64,000 bases of DNA from Brachyspira hampsonii (GCF_002214805.1 NZ_CP019914.1:1488001-1552000), one strand, 5' to 3'. Positions 34,310 to 45,171 are shown, numbered from the stretch's first letter. A program made the numbers and translations. The notes: generated by a model not told the origin, from the sequence alone.

Positions 34310-35389
34310 ATGAAAAAAGTAAATTTATGTTTATTAGGGGCTTCTGGTGCTGTGGGTCAGGAAATGCTTAAAGTATTGGAAGAAAGAAAATTCCCTATCA
34401 ATGAATTAAGACTTCTTGGAAATAGAGAAGCAGGAAAAAAAGTTAAATTTAATGGAAAAGAATACACAATCGAAAAGACAACTAAAGATTCATTCAAAGA
34501 TATGGATATAACATTGGTTGCGGTGGGAGCTGATTTAAGTAAGAAGCTAAGCCCATTAGCAGTAAAAGCAGGAAGTATAATTGTAGATAACAGCAGTGCA
34601 TTTAGAATGGATAAAAATGTTCCTTTAGTAGTTCCTGAAGTTAATCCTGAAGATGTTAAACTTCATAAAGGAATAATAGCCAATCCAAACTGTTCTACAA
34701 TAATAGCTTTAGTAGCATTAGCTCCTCTTCATAAATTTGGAAAAATAAAAAGAATAATAGCTTCTACCTATCAGGCTGTTTCCGGTGCCGGTAAAGAAGG
34801 TATGGAAGAATTAGAACAGCAGATTCAAGATTATGTTGCTAAGAAAAAACTTGTTAACAAAACATTTAAATATCAAATACTTCATAATTTAATTCCTCAA
34901 ATCGACTCATTCGATAAAAACGGATATACTAAAGAAGAATTAAAAATGACTAATGAAGGAAGAAAAATACTTCATGCACCTGATATACAAATAAGTTGTA
35001 CTTGTGTAAGAGTTCCTGTTATAAGAAGCCATAGCGAATCTATTACAGTAGAAACTGAGAAAAAAATCACTGCTAAAAAAGCTAAAGAATTATTATCTAA
35101 AGCAAAAGGCGTGAAAGTAGTTGATGATCCTGCTAAGTTTAAATATCCTATGCCTTTGGATACTTCTGATCAAGATTTAATATATGTTGGAAGAATAAGA
35201 GATGATATCAGTGCTAAAAACTCATTAACATTTTGGTGTGCAGGAGATCAAATAAGAAAAGGGGCTGCTACAAATGCTGTACAAATAGCTGAGCTCCTTT
35301 TACCTGAATTAGAGAAAAAATCTGATAATTCTGTTCAAAAGAAACCTGCTAGAAAACCATGTGTAAGAAAATCAGCAAAAAAACAATAA
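34310..35389 (+). CDS. asd: Aspartate-semialdehyde dehydrogenase
   Basis: Reduces aspartyl phosphate for lysine/diaminopimelate, threonine and methionine synthesis. NADP-binding GASGAVGQEMLKVLEER at residues 9-25, DNSSAFRMD, catalytic Cys128 in ANPNCSTI, YQAVSGAGKEGMEEL, and VPVIRSHSE with the substrate-binding Arg and His. After the normal end (AVQIAELL) a basic tail of about 20 residues (KKPARKPCVRKSAKKQ) is added, which is unusual for the family. Single-gene unit with promoter and terminator. Confidence 0.96.
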   Translation: MKKVNLCLLGASGAVGQEMLKVLEERKFPINELRLLGNREAGKKVKFNGKEYTIEKTTKDSFKDMDITLVAVGADLSKKLSPLAVKAGSIIVDNSSAFRMDKNVPLVVPEVNPEDVKLHKGIIANPNCSTIIALVALAPLHKFGKIKRIIASTYQAVSGAGKEGMEELEQQIQDYVAKKKLVNKTFKYQILHNLIPQIDSFDKNGYTKEELKMTNEGRKILHAPDIQISCTCVRVPVIRSHSESITVETEKKITAKKAKELLSKAKGVKVVDDPAKFKYPMPLDTSDQDLIYVGRIRDDISAKNSLTFWCAGDQIRKGAATNAVQIAELLLPELEKKSDNSVQKKPARKPCVRKSAKKQ

Positions 35390-35407
35390 TTAAATAATTA
35401 GAAATAT

Positions 35408-35446
35408 AGAGGCTATGTAATATATAATACATAGCCTCTTTTTTAT
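35408..35446 (+). terminator. Rho-independent terminator after asd
   Basis: AGAGGCTATGTA (35408-35419) and TACATAGCCTCT (35428-35439) form a perfect 12-bp stem followed by TTTTTT. Confidence 0.93.
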
Positions 35447-35550
35447 TATAAAAAATTAATCTGTTTACTGAAACAAATATAATACTTATTCAAAACTAAA
35501 TCAATAAATATTAGATTTAGTTCAAAAGTATAATTTCAATTAATTAAAAT

Positions 35551-35585
35551 AAAAACAGAGAGATTAATAAAATCTCTCTGTTTTT
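35551..35585. terminator. Terminator after the purine permease gene
   Basis: Perfect 15-bp arms AAAAACAGAGAGATT (35551-35565) and AATCTCTCTGTTTTT (35571-35585). It serves the minus-strand gene at 35618; symmetrical, so it can also act on the plus strand. Confidence 0.92.
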
Positions 35586-35617
35586 AATCTTTAAACAATC
35601 AATTAATTAAATATTAA

Positions 35618-36928
35618 TTATCCTAAATGTTTCTGTATTATAGGCATAAGTATTTTAATTAAAAGAAGTGCTGATAATATCCAAGTTAATAATGATATAT
35701 CTTTATTTTTACCTGAAACAAATTTTAATATAGTAAATGATAATACTCCGAAAGTTATACCTTCAGCTATACTATAAGCGAAAGGCATAAATATTATACA
35801 TATAAAAGCAGGAATTGCCTCTGTATAATCATTGAAATTGATTTCTAATATAGGAGTCATCATAAATAATCCTACTATAATTAAAGCGGGAGCAGTAGCA
35901 GCAGAAGGTATAGCTAAAAATATATGCGATAAAAATAATGAAACAGCAAACAATATAGCAACAACAAGCGAAGTTAATCCGGTTTTACCTCCTTCAGCAA
36001 CACCTGAAGCACTTTCAACATAAGTAGTAACAGTAGAAGTACCTAAACATGCACCTACAACTGTTCCTACAGCATCGGCAAATAAAGCCTGCTTACATCT
36101 AGGAACTTCTCCATTTTTTGTAAGCATATCTGCTTTAGTACATACTCCTACTAATGTACCCACTGTATCAAACATATCAACAAAAAGGAAAGTAAATAGA
36201 ACTATAAACATATTAGGAGTAAATATATTACTGAAATCTAATTTAAAAGCTATTGGTTCTAATGAAGGCGGAATAAAACTTGCATCAGGAGAAAGTTTTG
36301 TAAGTCCCATAGGAATGCCAATTATTGCTGTAATAAATATTCCTAAAAGTATAGCTCCTTTTACATTATATGCTAATAAAATTGCTGTTATAATAAGTCC
36401 TATAATAGCAAGCAATGCACTTCCTGAAGTGATATTTCCAAGTCCAAGCAAAGTAGCATCATTATTTACTATAATCTTAGAATTTTGAAGTCCTATAAAA
36501 GCTATAAATAATCCTATTCCCACAGAAATAGCTCTTTTCATATTAACAGGTATACTATTAACTATAGCCTCTCTTACATTAAAAATGGTAAGAACAACGA
36601 AAATAATACCCTCTATAAATACAGCAGTTAAAGCAGTTTCCCAGCTATACCCCATACCCAATACTACAGTATAAGCAAAGAAAGCATTAAGTCCCATTCC
36701 CGGTGCTAAAGCAAAAGGAAGATTTGCTAGTAAAGACATTATCAAAGTTGCTATTATTGAAGATACTACTGTGGCTGTAAATACTGCCCCCTTATCCATA
36801 CCGGTAGCACTTAGAACACCAGGGTTTACCGCTAGTATATAAGCCATTGTCATAAAAGTAGTAAAACCTGCTATTATCTCTGTTTTTACATTAGTACCAT
36901 ACTCTTTAAGCTTAAAAAATTTTTCCAT
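35618..36928 (-). CDS. AzgA-type NCS2 purine (guanine/hypoxanthine) permease (436 aa)
   Basis: Polytopic inner-membrane transporter with 12-14 hydrophobic segments. It opens with the AzgA pattern EIIAGFTTFMTMAYILAVNP and continues with LPFALAPGMGLNAFFAYTV, FVDMFDTVGTLVGV (TM8 acidic motif), and GTSTVTTYVESASGVAEGGKTGLT (TM10 motif). These place it with hypoxanthine/guanine/adenine permeases rather than uracil or xanthine carriers. No purine riboswitch is recognisable in the roughly 100 bp upstream. Monocistronic with a clear terminator. Confidence 0.93.
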   Translation of the reverse strand: MEKFFKLKEYGTNVKTEIIAGFTTFMTMAYILAVNPGVLSATGMDKGAVFTATVVSSIIATLIMSLLANLPFALAPGMGLNAFFAYTVVLGMGYSWETALTAVFIEGIIFVVLTIFNVREAIVNSIPVNMKRAISVGIGLFIAFIGLQNSKIIVNNDATLLGLGNITSGSALLAIIGLIITAILLAYNVKGAILLGIFITAIIGIPMGLTKLSPDASFIPPSLEPIAFKLDFSNIFTPNMFIVLFTFLFVDMFDTVGTLVGVCTKADMLTKNGEVPRCKQALFADAVGTVVGACLGTSTVTTYVESASGVAEGGKTGLTSLVVAILFAVSLFLSHIFLAIPSAATAPALIIVGLFMMTPILEINFNDYTEAIPAFICIIFMPFAYSIAEGITFGVLSFTILKFVSGKNKDISLLTWILSALLLIKILMPIIQKHLG

Positions 36929-37036
36929 AGAATATATCCCTTATAACAGTTTTTTTATCCATAACTATTTATAATTATGAAAGCTATACTATATATGAGA
37001 TTATAATTTTTGCAATATTTTTTATTTATAAAAACC

Positions 37037-37497
37037 GCTTGGGCGGGCATGCTTTTTCTAAATTAAACTATAAAAATATTTTTAGCAAATATTTAAATAA
37101 AAGCTATAAATATAAAGAGTGGGGAGTGAAAATAATTTTTTAAAATAAAATAAATCTTATTTTTATACTTATTTTATTTAAATTTTTTAGAATTTTCTCT
37201 GAATGATATGTACTTTATTTTACAATAAAAAATGAAAACTAATATAATGTACGATTAAAATATTTTTTTAGTTTATAAAAAATTCTGTTTGAATTCCCGC
37301 CCTTTATAGTTCTGAACTTTATTAAAATATATATGATTTATTATTTTTTTAAAACTAAAACAGAAATATTAGCACCCACCCAAATGCTTTTTTTATTTGT
37401 AATCTATACAACGCACGCAGAATAAAACTTGAAATATAAAGCGGTTTGAAAATGTAAATCCTTATAATATTTTAAATATTGTTCACCGTGCGTTAAA
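37037..37497. repeat. Dispersed G-rich modular repeat, copy 5
   Basis: Boxes in order: GCTTGGGCGGGCATGC (37037-37052), AAAGAGTGGGGAGTG (37114-37128), TTCCCGCCCTTTATAG (37294-37309), GCACCCACCCAAATGC (37372-37387), then the 82-bp unit from ACGCACGC (37411-37418) to ACCGTGCGTTAAA (37485-37497). The first and fourth boxes are inverted relatives, as are the second and third, giving a nested palindrome. It fills most of the gap between the permease gene and creD; I see no gene in 36929-37525. Confidence 0.8.
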
Positions 37498-37525
37498 AAA
37501 ATACAATTAATTATTTTGCATTACC

Positions 37526-38887
37526 TTAATTATTCTCTCCGTACCAATCAACATTACGAGTGAAATACATAGCAAGAGCTATAACAGCAAATAATCCTAA
37601 TGTTCCCATAAGAAGGGCATAATCAGTAAGCTGAAGTATACCAAATAGGAATATATAAATTAATATATTTACCAAAGCCATTGAAAAAGCGTATTTATTA
37701 GATTTTATAATGTAGCCTATATAAATAGAAGTTAATGCCGTTACCATTAAAGCACTTAAAAAATAGCTTAAGTTAAATATTAAATGCTCTGATATAGCTA
37801 AAAGAAGAAGGTAAAATACCGCATTAGCTATTCCTATTAATATATACTGCACTGGGTGTATGCGTTTCTTTGAAAGCACTTCGCATAAAAATAATACAAA
37901 AAATGGTATGAAGATAAAAAGTATGGCATACTTTACACTTCTTGAAGTTTTCTGATAATTATCATTAAGAAGAAGAAAAGATATTAAAACATCATTAGAA
38001 TTTTGATTAATATCTTTCAAATATTCATTATCATTTACTCTATTTGCATTTTCATCACTAGTCCAATACTTCGTGAATGCTGTATTAAAACTTGCTATAT
38101 TCCACTCAGCATTAAAACCGTCATTATTAACTTCTCTTCTCGTTGGCAGAAATCCTCCTGTAAAACTAGGATCTTTCCATTTTGAAGATATTTTAAAAGT
38201 ATTCTCAGAAGCTAAAGGTGTGATTATCAGAGAGTTTCCTCCCTGAATATCCATAGTTATATTAAAATCAAAACCATTTAATATTTTATCTCTTGAAATA
38301 GTATATAAAAATTTATTGTTAAACATATTCAAAGATATATTAATATTCTTCTCATAATATTGAAGCTCTTCATTTTGATTTACCGATACATTAGGAAGCT
38401 TCATAAGATTTTTTTTGTTTCCTATTCCCAATATAATCATAGCCTCATCATAAAGTATAATATTATTATTTTCATCTAAATTAAATATTTCAGCATTATA
38501 TTTATCAAATCTCCCTGTAATATTTAATTTGGAATTAAAAATAGGAGCCTTAAATATGCCTCTGTTCAAACTTGATACTTCAACATCGCCTTCAACATTA
38601 TATTCATTAGGCATATAAAAAATGTATTTTCTTATGTAGCTTATTTCTTTGGTTTCACTGTCAATAACTCTATTTAAATACGGTATTGCAATAACAATTC
38701 CCTGTATATTTGCACTATTTCCAACAGGCTCTATTATAGAAGATACCGCCTCATCTTGATATCGTATTCTATCTCTTACAACGCCGTTTATAAAACTCAT
38801 AGGAATTAAAAGCAAAAGCCCTAATATCACTATTATAAGTATCTTAAAACCTAAAGTAGCTGTTAGTTTATTTAAATTTCTAATCAT
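37526..38887 (-). CDS. creD: CreD-family inner membrane protein (453 aa)
   Basis: One N-terminal TM helix (about residues 14-36) with LGLLLLIPMSFINGVVRDR, a periplasmic beta-rich domain of about 270 residues (GSNSLIITPLASE-like segment, DPSFTGGFLPTRREVNNDGFNAEWNI), and six TM helices from about residue 310. The motif SVKYAILFIFIPFFVLFLCE followed by HPVQYILIGIANAVFYLLLLAISEH is diagnostic for CreD. Members are linked to envelope stress and colicin tolerance; no CreBC regulators are adjacent. 453 aa, normal. Confidence 0.92.
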   Translation of the reverse strand: MIRNLNKLTATLGFKILIIVILGLLLLIPMSFINGVVRDRIRYQDEAVSSIIEPVGNSANIQGIVIAIPYLNRVIDSETKEISYIRKYIFYMPNEYNVEGDVEVSSLNRGIFKAPIFNSKLNITGRFDKYNAEIFNLDENNNIILYDEAMIILGIGNKKNLMKLPNVSVNQNEELQYYEKNINISLNMFNNKFLYTISRDKILNGFDFNITMDIQGGNSLIITPLASENTFKISSKWKDPSFTGGFLPTRREVNNDGFNAEWNIASFNTAFTKYWTSDENANRVNDNEYLKDINQNSNDVLISFLLLNDNYQKTSRSVKYAILFIFIPFFVLFLCEVLSKKRIHPVQYILIGIANAVFYLLLLAISEHLIFNLSYFLSALMVTALTSIYIGYIIKSNKYAFSMALVNILIYIFLFGILQLTDYALLMGTLGLFAVIALAMYFTRNVDWYGENN

Positions 38888-38924
38888 TAAAATAATCCAT
38901 ATTTATTATACTGAAAATTTGTAA

Positions 38925-41762
38925 TTACCATTTAAGTACGAATTCAGTATAAAACTCACCATCTTTAATGGATTTAGTAATTTCCATAGTTGCTCTAATA
39001 TGAGTTACAGACTCAAGTAAAAGTGTAGACCAAGAAAGTATAGCAAGTTCAATAACTTCAGGATCTTCATTAAAGTTTACTAAATGCACCACTAATAGTT
39101 TTTTTCTGGCCTTAATTAATTCTATTCTTGCCGGATCAAATAAATCAGTGAATATATGTTCTGCCGCATAACTTAAAATAAAATGCTTAGGTAAAAAGAA
39201 CAATATAGGTCTTAAATACTTAGGTACAATTTGCTTAAAATGATATTCGGAAATCTCTTTAATACCTGTATTAGTACCTGCATAAAATAAATCACATACT
39301 AATTTATATGGTTTATCAAATGATGTAGAATATGGATACCATTCTTTACTTGATATTTCATTTTTAAATATTAAAGCAGATGAAGGCTCCATTGCAGTTA
39401 CCCATTTCTGATATCCTTCTTCTCCAAATTTTGTTTTTATAAATTCTTTTAATATGATTAATGTTATACCTTTAACTCTCTGTGTAACAGTATCTCTTTT
39501 AGTCTTTATGTCTCTAATTTTATACTGAGATATTTCTGTTTCAAGTTCTGACAACAGTTTATTATTATCATTTGCAAATTTATTCATAATATTTGCAGAA
39601 GCAGATAAATCATTAGAACTATCAGAAATATTTATTACGCTAGTATGTATAGACTCAGATATATTTTTAAGCTTATTCATAGTTTTTGATGTAGAAATAG
39701 AAATATTATTAAGAGATTCAAGACTATTTCTTATATTACCGAGTTTATCTGCCATATCAATATACTGAGTTTTAATATGTTCACTGGACTGTGAAATTTT
39801 AGTAATAGAATCTACTATTTCATTAATAGCTTTTAACTGTTCTACAGAAGACACATGCACTGTATCCATAATCTCTGTAACTTCCTGTACATCTTTAGTA
39901 AGTACATCAAACTGCTCTGTAGATTCTGTTAAATCATTTGTAGTAATAATTATTTTTTCTTCTATGTTTTGAAGAACTTTATTAGCATTATCTGCCTGTT
40001 CATTTGAAACCTCAGATAATTTACGTATTTCTTCTGCAACAACGGCAAAACCGGAACTATATTTACCAGCATGGGCAGCCTCAATAGCAGCATTCATAGC
40101 TAAAAGGTTTGTCTGATGTGCTATATTTCTAATAGAACTTACGAAATTAGAAATAAATCCTAAAGCATTTCTCAAATCTCCTGTAGCCATAGAAGTAGCC
40201 TGCATTTTCTCTTTACTTTTTACAGAAGCCAATGACAAATCTTTAGCTTTATTTGTAGCTTTAGAAATAATAGAGTCTATATTTTCAATAGTTTTACTCA
40301 TCTCCTCAACTGATGTAGCTATTTGCTCTATATTTTCGCCTTCTTCAATAATTTTATTCTGAAGTTCTCTAGTATCTCTTTCAACCAAATCAATATTACT
40401 TGTATTTGCAGATATATATTCCTGCATATTTAGATTGCTGCTTTCTACTATTTCCACCTGATTCAATTCATCATTAACATTGTTTTTAATAACTTCAATA
40501 TTGTTATTAATTCCATATATTATTTCTAAATTAGAACTGATTTTTTGAGAAAGCGTATCACTCTGCTTTTTTGAAGTCAAAATAGTTCTCTTTACACTAG
40601 AAAGTATGGACTGTAAAGAATTATTTAAAAGTCCTACCCATTTAGTCATTTCCCCTATTTCATCGCCTCCGGAAATAGTAGGTATCTTAACAGTCAAATC
40701 TTTATTATCAACAGAATTACCTATAGCATCTGATATCTTTGTTATAGAACTGAATAATAATTTAATGAAGAATACAATAGTAATTATTGCCATTAAGAAT
40801 GCTATTATTATAGTATAGAATATAGTATTATTCATATCTTTTATCTGTGCTGTATAATATGAATTAGGAATAAGCATTACTATATTGATAAGCCCTGAAA
40901 TATTGGCAACATAAGATTTATATAATGCGTTATTTATTTCTACTTCATCTGTTCTGCTGTATCCTGCAGCTAAATTAGAATTAAATATTTCATAGTATTG
41001 AGGGAATAGTACATCTACTCGTGCATTTATTAAATCAGGATTTTGAGAATTCATAATAGCTGAATTTTTTTTATCAATTATCATTATATCAGCACCTTCT
41101 ATGGCAAGAATGTCTTTTATAATATCTGAAGAATAATTAAAAAGCACCCCTACATTTGCTATTCCAACAATTCTTTCTTCATTTTCAATATCAGGTATTG
41201 TTGAAGATATATTAAAAGTTATACCGATATTTTTACCTTCATCAATCATATATGGCTTTAATATTTGTCTTCGTAATATACTTCTATATACCTGATTATA
41301 ACTATTTGTTAAAGTATCCCACATAATTCTATTTGTAGTATTTATTTTCACAAATTCCTTATTAAAGGTAGAATATCTATAAAGAGTAAAAGGCTCATTT
41401 GCATTTCCCATAGATTGAGGGTGAAATAAAATACTAACTATTCTATTAAAATATAATTGAGATTCATTTACAGTAGCTGATAGGAAATTTTTAAAATACT
41501 CATCTCTTTGCTGAGTAGGCATATTTTTTATATTATTATAAACGACTGAAAGAGTAGTAGAAATCTTTGCCGATTCTTCTCTTGCTGAAATTATATTATA
41601 TTCAAATTCTTTTTCTATTAGTTTAAATCTATTATCCAAACTTCTTTCTATGATAGCAGAAAAAGTTTCAGTATTTAAAGTATTACTCAAGAAATTGGTG
41701 CTGAAAGCAACCAAAACCATAACTCCGACTATTATTAAAATTATACGAATCTTTATACCCAT
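38925..41762 (-). CDS. Methyl-accepting chemotaxis protein with an extra C-terminal domain (945 aa)
   Basis: TM1 about 5-25, large periplasmic dCache-like sensor to about 310, TM2 about 312-335, HAMP, long coiled coil, and signalling tip [36 protein letters not shown] near residues 541-577. After the second signalling helix, residues about 757-945 add a globular domain beginning [25 protein letters not shown] with an EWYPYS motif. It resembles by eye the helical domain of DUF2378/V4R-like proteins. The ATG at 41762 has AGGAG upstream and is preferred to the one at 41795. No CheR pentapeptide. Confidence 0.92.
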   Translation of the reverse strand: MGIKIRIILIIVGVMVLVAFSTNFLSNTLNTETFSAIIERSLDNRFKLIEKEFEYNIISAREESAKISTTLSVVYNNIKNMPTQQRDEYFKNFLSATVNESQLYFNRIVSILFHPQSMGNANEPFTLYRYSTFNKEFVKINTTNRIMWDTLTNSYNQVYRSILRRQILKPYMIDEGKNIGITFNISSTIPDIENEERIVGIANVGVLFNYSSDIIKDILAIEGADIMIIDKKNSAIMNSQNPDLINARVDVLFPQYYEIFNSNLAAGYSRTDEVEINNALYKSYVANISGLINIVMLIPNSYYTAQIKDMNNTIFYTIIIAFLMAIITIVFFIKLLFSSITKISDAIGNSVDNKDLTVKIPTISGGDEIGEMTKWVGLLNNSLQSILSSVKRTILTSKKQSDTLSQKISSNLEIIYGINNNIEVIKNNVNDELNQVEIVESSNLNMQEYISANTSNIDLVERDTRELQNKIIEEGENIEQIATSVEEMSKTIENIDSIISKATNKAKDLSLASVKSKEKMQATSMATGDLRNALGFISNFVSSIRNIAHQTNLLAMNAAIEAAHAGKYSSGFAVVAEEIRKLSEVSNEQADNANKVLQNIEEKIIITTNDLTESTEQFDVLTKDVQEVTEIMDTVHVSSVEQLKAINEIVDSITKISQSSEHIKTQYIDMADKLGNIRNSLESLNNISISTSKTMNKLKNISESIHTSVINISDSSNDLSASANIMNKFANDNNKLLSELETEISQYKIRDIKTKRDTVTQRVKGITLIILKEFIKTKFGEEGYQKWVTAMEPSSALIFKNEISSKEWYPYSTSFDKPYKLVCDLFYAGTNTGIKEISEYHFKQIVPKYLRPILFFLPKHFILSYAAEHIFTDLFDPARIELIKARKKLLVVHLVNFNEDPEVIELAILSWSTLLLESVTHIRATMEITKSIKDGEFYTEFVLKW

Positions 41763-41891
41763 TTCAAAATGCTCCTGTGTAATTAATATCGGCATTGGAA
41801 GTATATATTTTAAAGAATTATATCTATAATATATTTAAAACTAATAGCTGTAAAGAGATATTAATAAAAAAGTATAATATTTTTTAAATAT

Positions 41892-41926
41892 AAAAATAGG
41901 CGGCATCTGCTTTTATGATACCGCCT
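41892..41926 (-). terminator. Terminator after flgK
   Basis: On the minus strand AGGCGGTATC pairs with GATGCCGCCT (one G-U) followed by ATTTTTAT, 20 bp beyond the flgK stop codon. Confidence 0.85.
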
Positions 41927-41944
41927 CAAAAATCTATATATTAC

Positions 41945-43858
41945 TTACACACCCATTCTATTTATCACAACATCTAAAAGCTGATCCATAATGCTTACAA
42001 CTCTTGCAGATGCATTATAACCATGCTGATACATAGCCATTTGAGCAACTTCTTCATCTAAATTAACTCCGGATACAGACTGTCTCAATTTTTCAAGATA
42101 TTCCATAACAACAGTTTGTTTTTCAGTTTCAGCATTAGCTGTTTCTGTTCTTGAAGATATTTTAGCAAGACTTCCTGTATAAAAATCATTGAATGTAGAT
42201 TTGCTGTCTATCATTATCTCTTTATTTTTCAAATTAGCTATAGCCAAAGCATTGGATCCGTCGCCTATTCCATTCCATTTGTCATTAAAACCGTTGCCTG
42301 TAGTATCTATACCTTTAGAAGCGGCTATGTAATTAACATCATTTCTTATAATGTCATTAATAGCAATAGCTGAAGCAGGGTGTCTGTCAGGAGTAACTGT
42401 AAAGTTCCTAAAATCGCCTGCTAATTGGTTAACTTGATCTATTGTCTGCCAATTATAAGCTCCGTTAGCTCCGGACTGATTTAATACTCCTGTTATTCCA
42501 ACTAAGAAATCGCCTGAATCTTCTATATGCTTAATAAAATACGAAGGTCTCATATAATCATCAAAGCCTCTGGCTTTAAGCACAAGTCTGTTATTATTAT
42601 CTAAATAAGCTGAAACATTAGCCTCGCTTGAGTTGATTTTATCTATCAATTCTCCGACTTTCATCTGAGCAGTATAATCTATAGCAACATCGGCACCTTC
42701 TCTTGATTTATTACCGAATACTAAAGTTCCGCTGCTTCCTATGCTGGCAGTAGAATCCACTGAATTAATACCGCTTACTTTGAACATTATAGTAGAATCT
42801 TCCTGTCCGTCATTATTAATATCAAAATTACCTATTACAGAAGGAGTAGTTTTTGTAACTGTAAAGAAGTCAATACCTGTTTCCTGATTAAGACCGAAAC
42901 CGCTTCTATGTATTTCATTTACGCTATCAGCCAAATTCATAGCAAAAGTATCTATATCATTAATAGCATCAACTGTATCAACATCTCTAAGTTCTAATAA
43001 AGCCTTTAATTCTCCGCCTTCAAACTGTACCTGAACATGATCTTTTTTCCAATAAATATCATACATTCCTTCATTATTGATATTTTTTTCGGCACTTAAT
43101 TCGCTTACAATATTACCTTGAATCAAAGCTCTTCCGCCTATATAAATCATAGTTTCATCAGGATCAACAGATTTTATATCAACATTAGCAAGAGAAGAAA
43201 GCTCATCAACAAGTAAATCCCTTCTGTCTAATAAATCATTAGGGCTTTGTCCCAATGCCTGCTGTTTTACTATTTCAACATTTAAATCTTTTATAGAATT
43301 AGCTATATCATTAATTCTCTTAACCTTATTTTCAACTAAGTTATTCAAATTATTACGCATACCGTTCATTTGATTAAACATTTGATTAATAGAATTATTT
43401 ATTCTGTCTGCTCTCTCTACAAGCACCATTCTTGTTCCTCTTTCTGCAGGATTAGCAGCCATTTCCTGCCAAGAATCCCAAAAAGCATCTAAATCGCTTC
43501 TTAAATTAGCATTTCCCGGCTCATTATATATAGCCTCAAGCTGCTTTAAATAATCAGACTTAGTTTTCCAATAACCGTCTGTACCAAGCTCCATCATTAT
43601 TTTAGAGTCTATAAACTGATCTCTTATTCTCTCTACTGTAGTTATTTCAGCACCCTGTCCTAATTGACCAGCACGTTCTGCTCTATTAAGGCTAGGAGCT
43701 TCCAAAGGCTTATCAAATGTACGCATTACCACTCTTTGTCTGCTGTAGCCTTTAGTTGCAACATTATTTATATTATGTCCTGTAACTTCCAATGCTGTTT
43801 TGAAGTTTTGCAGAGATCTTTTACCTAATTCTATACCAAAAAATGAGCTTGTTGACAT
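41945..43858 (-). CDS. flgK: Flagellar hook-associated protein 1 FlgK
   Basis: Hook-filament junction protein of the periplasmic flagella. The N-terminal rod-type motif (GIELGKRSLQNFKTALEVTGHNINNVATKGYSRQRV) and the C-terminal heptad region (EEVAQMAMYQHGYNASARVVSIMDQLLDVVINRMG) are hallmarks; both ends would form the coiled-coil D0 region. 637 aa, typical. AAGGAG precedes the ATG. A terminator follows directly, and flgL, which commonly comes next, is not here. Confidence 0.96.
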   Translation of the reverse strand: MSTSSFFGIELGKRSLQNFKTALEVTGHNINNVATKGYSRQRVVMRTFDKPLEAPSLNRAERAGQLGQGAEITTVERIRDQFIDSKIMMELGTDGYWKTKSDYLKQLEAIYNEPGNANLRSDLDAFWDSWQEMAANPAERGTRMVLVERADRINNSINQMFNQMNGMRNNLNNLVENKVKRINDIANSIKDLNVEIVKQQALGQSPNDLLDRRDLLVDELSSLANVDIKSVDPDETMIYIGGRALIQGNIVSELSAEKNINNEGMYDIYWKKDHVQVQFEGGELKALLELRDVDTVDAINDIDTFAMNLADSVNEIHRSGFGLNQETGIDFFTVTKTTPSVIGNFDINNDGQEDSTIMFKVSGINSVDSTASIGSSGTLVFGNKSREGADVAIDYTAQMKVGELIDKINSSEANVSAYLDNNNRLVLKARGFDDYMRPSYFIKHIEDSGDFLVGITGVLNQSGANGAYNWQTIDQVNQLAGDFRNFTVTPDRHPASAIAINDIIRNDVNYIAASKGIDTTGNGFNDKWNGIGDGSNALAIANLKNKEIMIDSKSTFNDFYTGSLAKISSRTETANAETEKQTVVMEYLEKLRQSVSGVNLDEEVAQMAMYQHGYNASARVVSIMDQLLDVVINRMGV

Positions 43859-44021
43859 TATTATGCTCCTTAAAAATAATAATTTACTTCTAATTAATTA
43901 TTAGAAGTATCGTATTTATAAAAAAATTTATTACATTTTTTTTATTATTATTGTAACATAAGGTAACATAATAAAAGTATTAAATATTTATCTATATATA
44001 AAAATTATTTGTTAAAATATA

Positions 44022-44954
44022 TTATAGTTCTTCTATATCTTCTATACTTAATCCTGTAAGTTCTCTTATAAGCTCTATATTCATATTTTTGTTTTTCATT
44101 TCTTTAGCTATAGCAATCTTTTCAGATTTTTTACCTTTCTCTATTCCTTTCTCTATTCCTTTCTCTATTCCTTTCTCTATTCCTTTCTCTATTCCTTTCT
44201 CTATTCCTTCTTTTATTCCTTCTTCCCGCTCCTTCTTAAGCATAACAGTCTGACCGTATAAAAAAGCATCTCTTGCATTATAAACTTCCATTTCATCTTC
44301 ACTAGATATAAAACGTTCATATTTGCTAATTACTTTATCCATTATAACATTTACCTCCTTTAATCTTTCTTTTACTTTATCTAAATCTTTTGCTGTAAAA
44401 AACTCTATCCAAGATAATATTTTATTTCTCCTTATATCTTCAATATTAGAGGCATATAAAATATTTTTAAATCTTGGCACTTCCAATATATGCATCTGCA
44501 CCATATCTAAAACAACATTATGATTTTCTGTATCTATTAATTTAAAACATCTATGAGGTTTTCCTTTATCATTAAAATCCATATTGAAATTAACAAAATT
44601 AATACTTATAATTTCACTAATTATATCATACGGTTCTTTTTCCTCTACTTCACTTACTATATTCCTAGATATATAATAATATATTCTCTTTAAAAAATCT
44701 ATATTGCCTGATAATTGTATTTCTATAATTATTTTTTTATTACTTTTTGTAATGGCTTTAACATCTAGTACGGATTCTTTTAAATTAATATTTTCAGGAA
44801 GATTATGAGGATTAATAATATGCAGATTATGAACTTCTTCAAATCCTAAATCTTTTAGTACAGAATTTACTATATTTTCAAGTATATCCTCATTTCCTTC
44901 AGATGCCAGCAAATATCTTACAAAATAATCATTCATTCTATTTATGTTTCTCAT
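44022..44954 (-). CDS. PD-(D/E)XK nuclease-family (Rpn/PDDEXK_2) protein with EKGI tandem repeat (310 aa)
   Basis: Matches the transposase-like recombination-promoting nuclease group: NDYFVRYLLASEGNEDILENIVNSVL at the N-terminus, then the catalytic pattern SVLDVKAITKSNKKIIIEIQL (Asp, then Glu-x-Gln), and FIEFFTAKDLDKV-like and FLYGQTVMLKKEREEG further on. Residues about 247-275 are six to seven repeats of EKGI encoded by a 12-bp tandem repeat (about 44135-44221 on the + strand). Such genes are often multicopy in spirochaetes. GGGGTG lies about 10 nt upstream of the ATG. Confidence 0.88.
   Translation of the reverse strand: MRNINRMNDYFVRYLLASEGNEDILENIVNSVLKDLGFEEVHNLHIINPHNLPENINLKESVLDVKAITKSNKKIIIEIQLSGNIDFLKRIYYYISRNIVSEVEEKEPYDIISEIISINFVNFNMDFNDKGKPHRCFKLIDTENHNVVLDMVQMHILEVPRFKNILYASNIEDIRRNKILSWIEFFTAKDLDKVKERLKEVNVIMDKVISKYERFISSEDEMEVYNARDAFLYGQTVMLKKEREEGIKEGIEKGIEKGIEKGIEKGIEKGIEKGKKSEKIAIAKEMKNKNMNIELIRELTGLSIEDIEEL
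44135..44221. repeat. 12-bp tandem repeat inside the nuclease gene
   Basis: CTCTATTCCTTT repeated about seven times on the + strand, coding EKGI units on the minus strand. Repeat number changes would stay in frame and lengthen or shorten a charged helix. Confidence 0.9.
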
Positions 44955-45071
44955 TTATTACACCCCAAAATATAAGTATATAGGCTTTACTTTTAATATT
45001 GGTTAAACAAATTCTTTTTATAAAATAAGCCTAAAATAATATATTTTCGTTTGATGAAATCATTTTGTAAA

Positions 45072-45103
45072 TTAACAATTTTGTTATCGTACGATAGTAT
45101 AAT
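45072..45103. promoter_or_regulatory. Stacked dyads and a -10-like box upstream of the nuclease gene
   Basis: A perfect palindrome TATCGTACGATA (45085-45096) overlaps TAACAATTTTGTTA and is followed by TATAAT (45098-45103). Candidate operator, about 130 bp upstream of the start at 44954 and downstream of the lipoprotein gene's 3' end. No regulator known. Confidence 0.35.
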
Positions 45104-45171
45104 TTTTAAAGACTAAACTTTGAATAATATTTTATAAGCTAAATAAATACATATAATAAGAATGCATGATA

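Noticed and set aside
36929-37030. Purine riboswitch in front of the AzgA-type permease
   Set aside because: The conserved core (TATA...CCTAAT, TTTCTACC) is not found in the leader; the sequence is plain AT-rich.
44022-44954. Active transposable element
   Set aside because: The protein belongs to the PD-(D/E)XK 'transposase-like' group, but no terminal inverted repeats or target duplications flank the gene.
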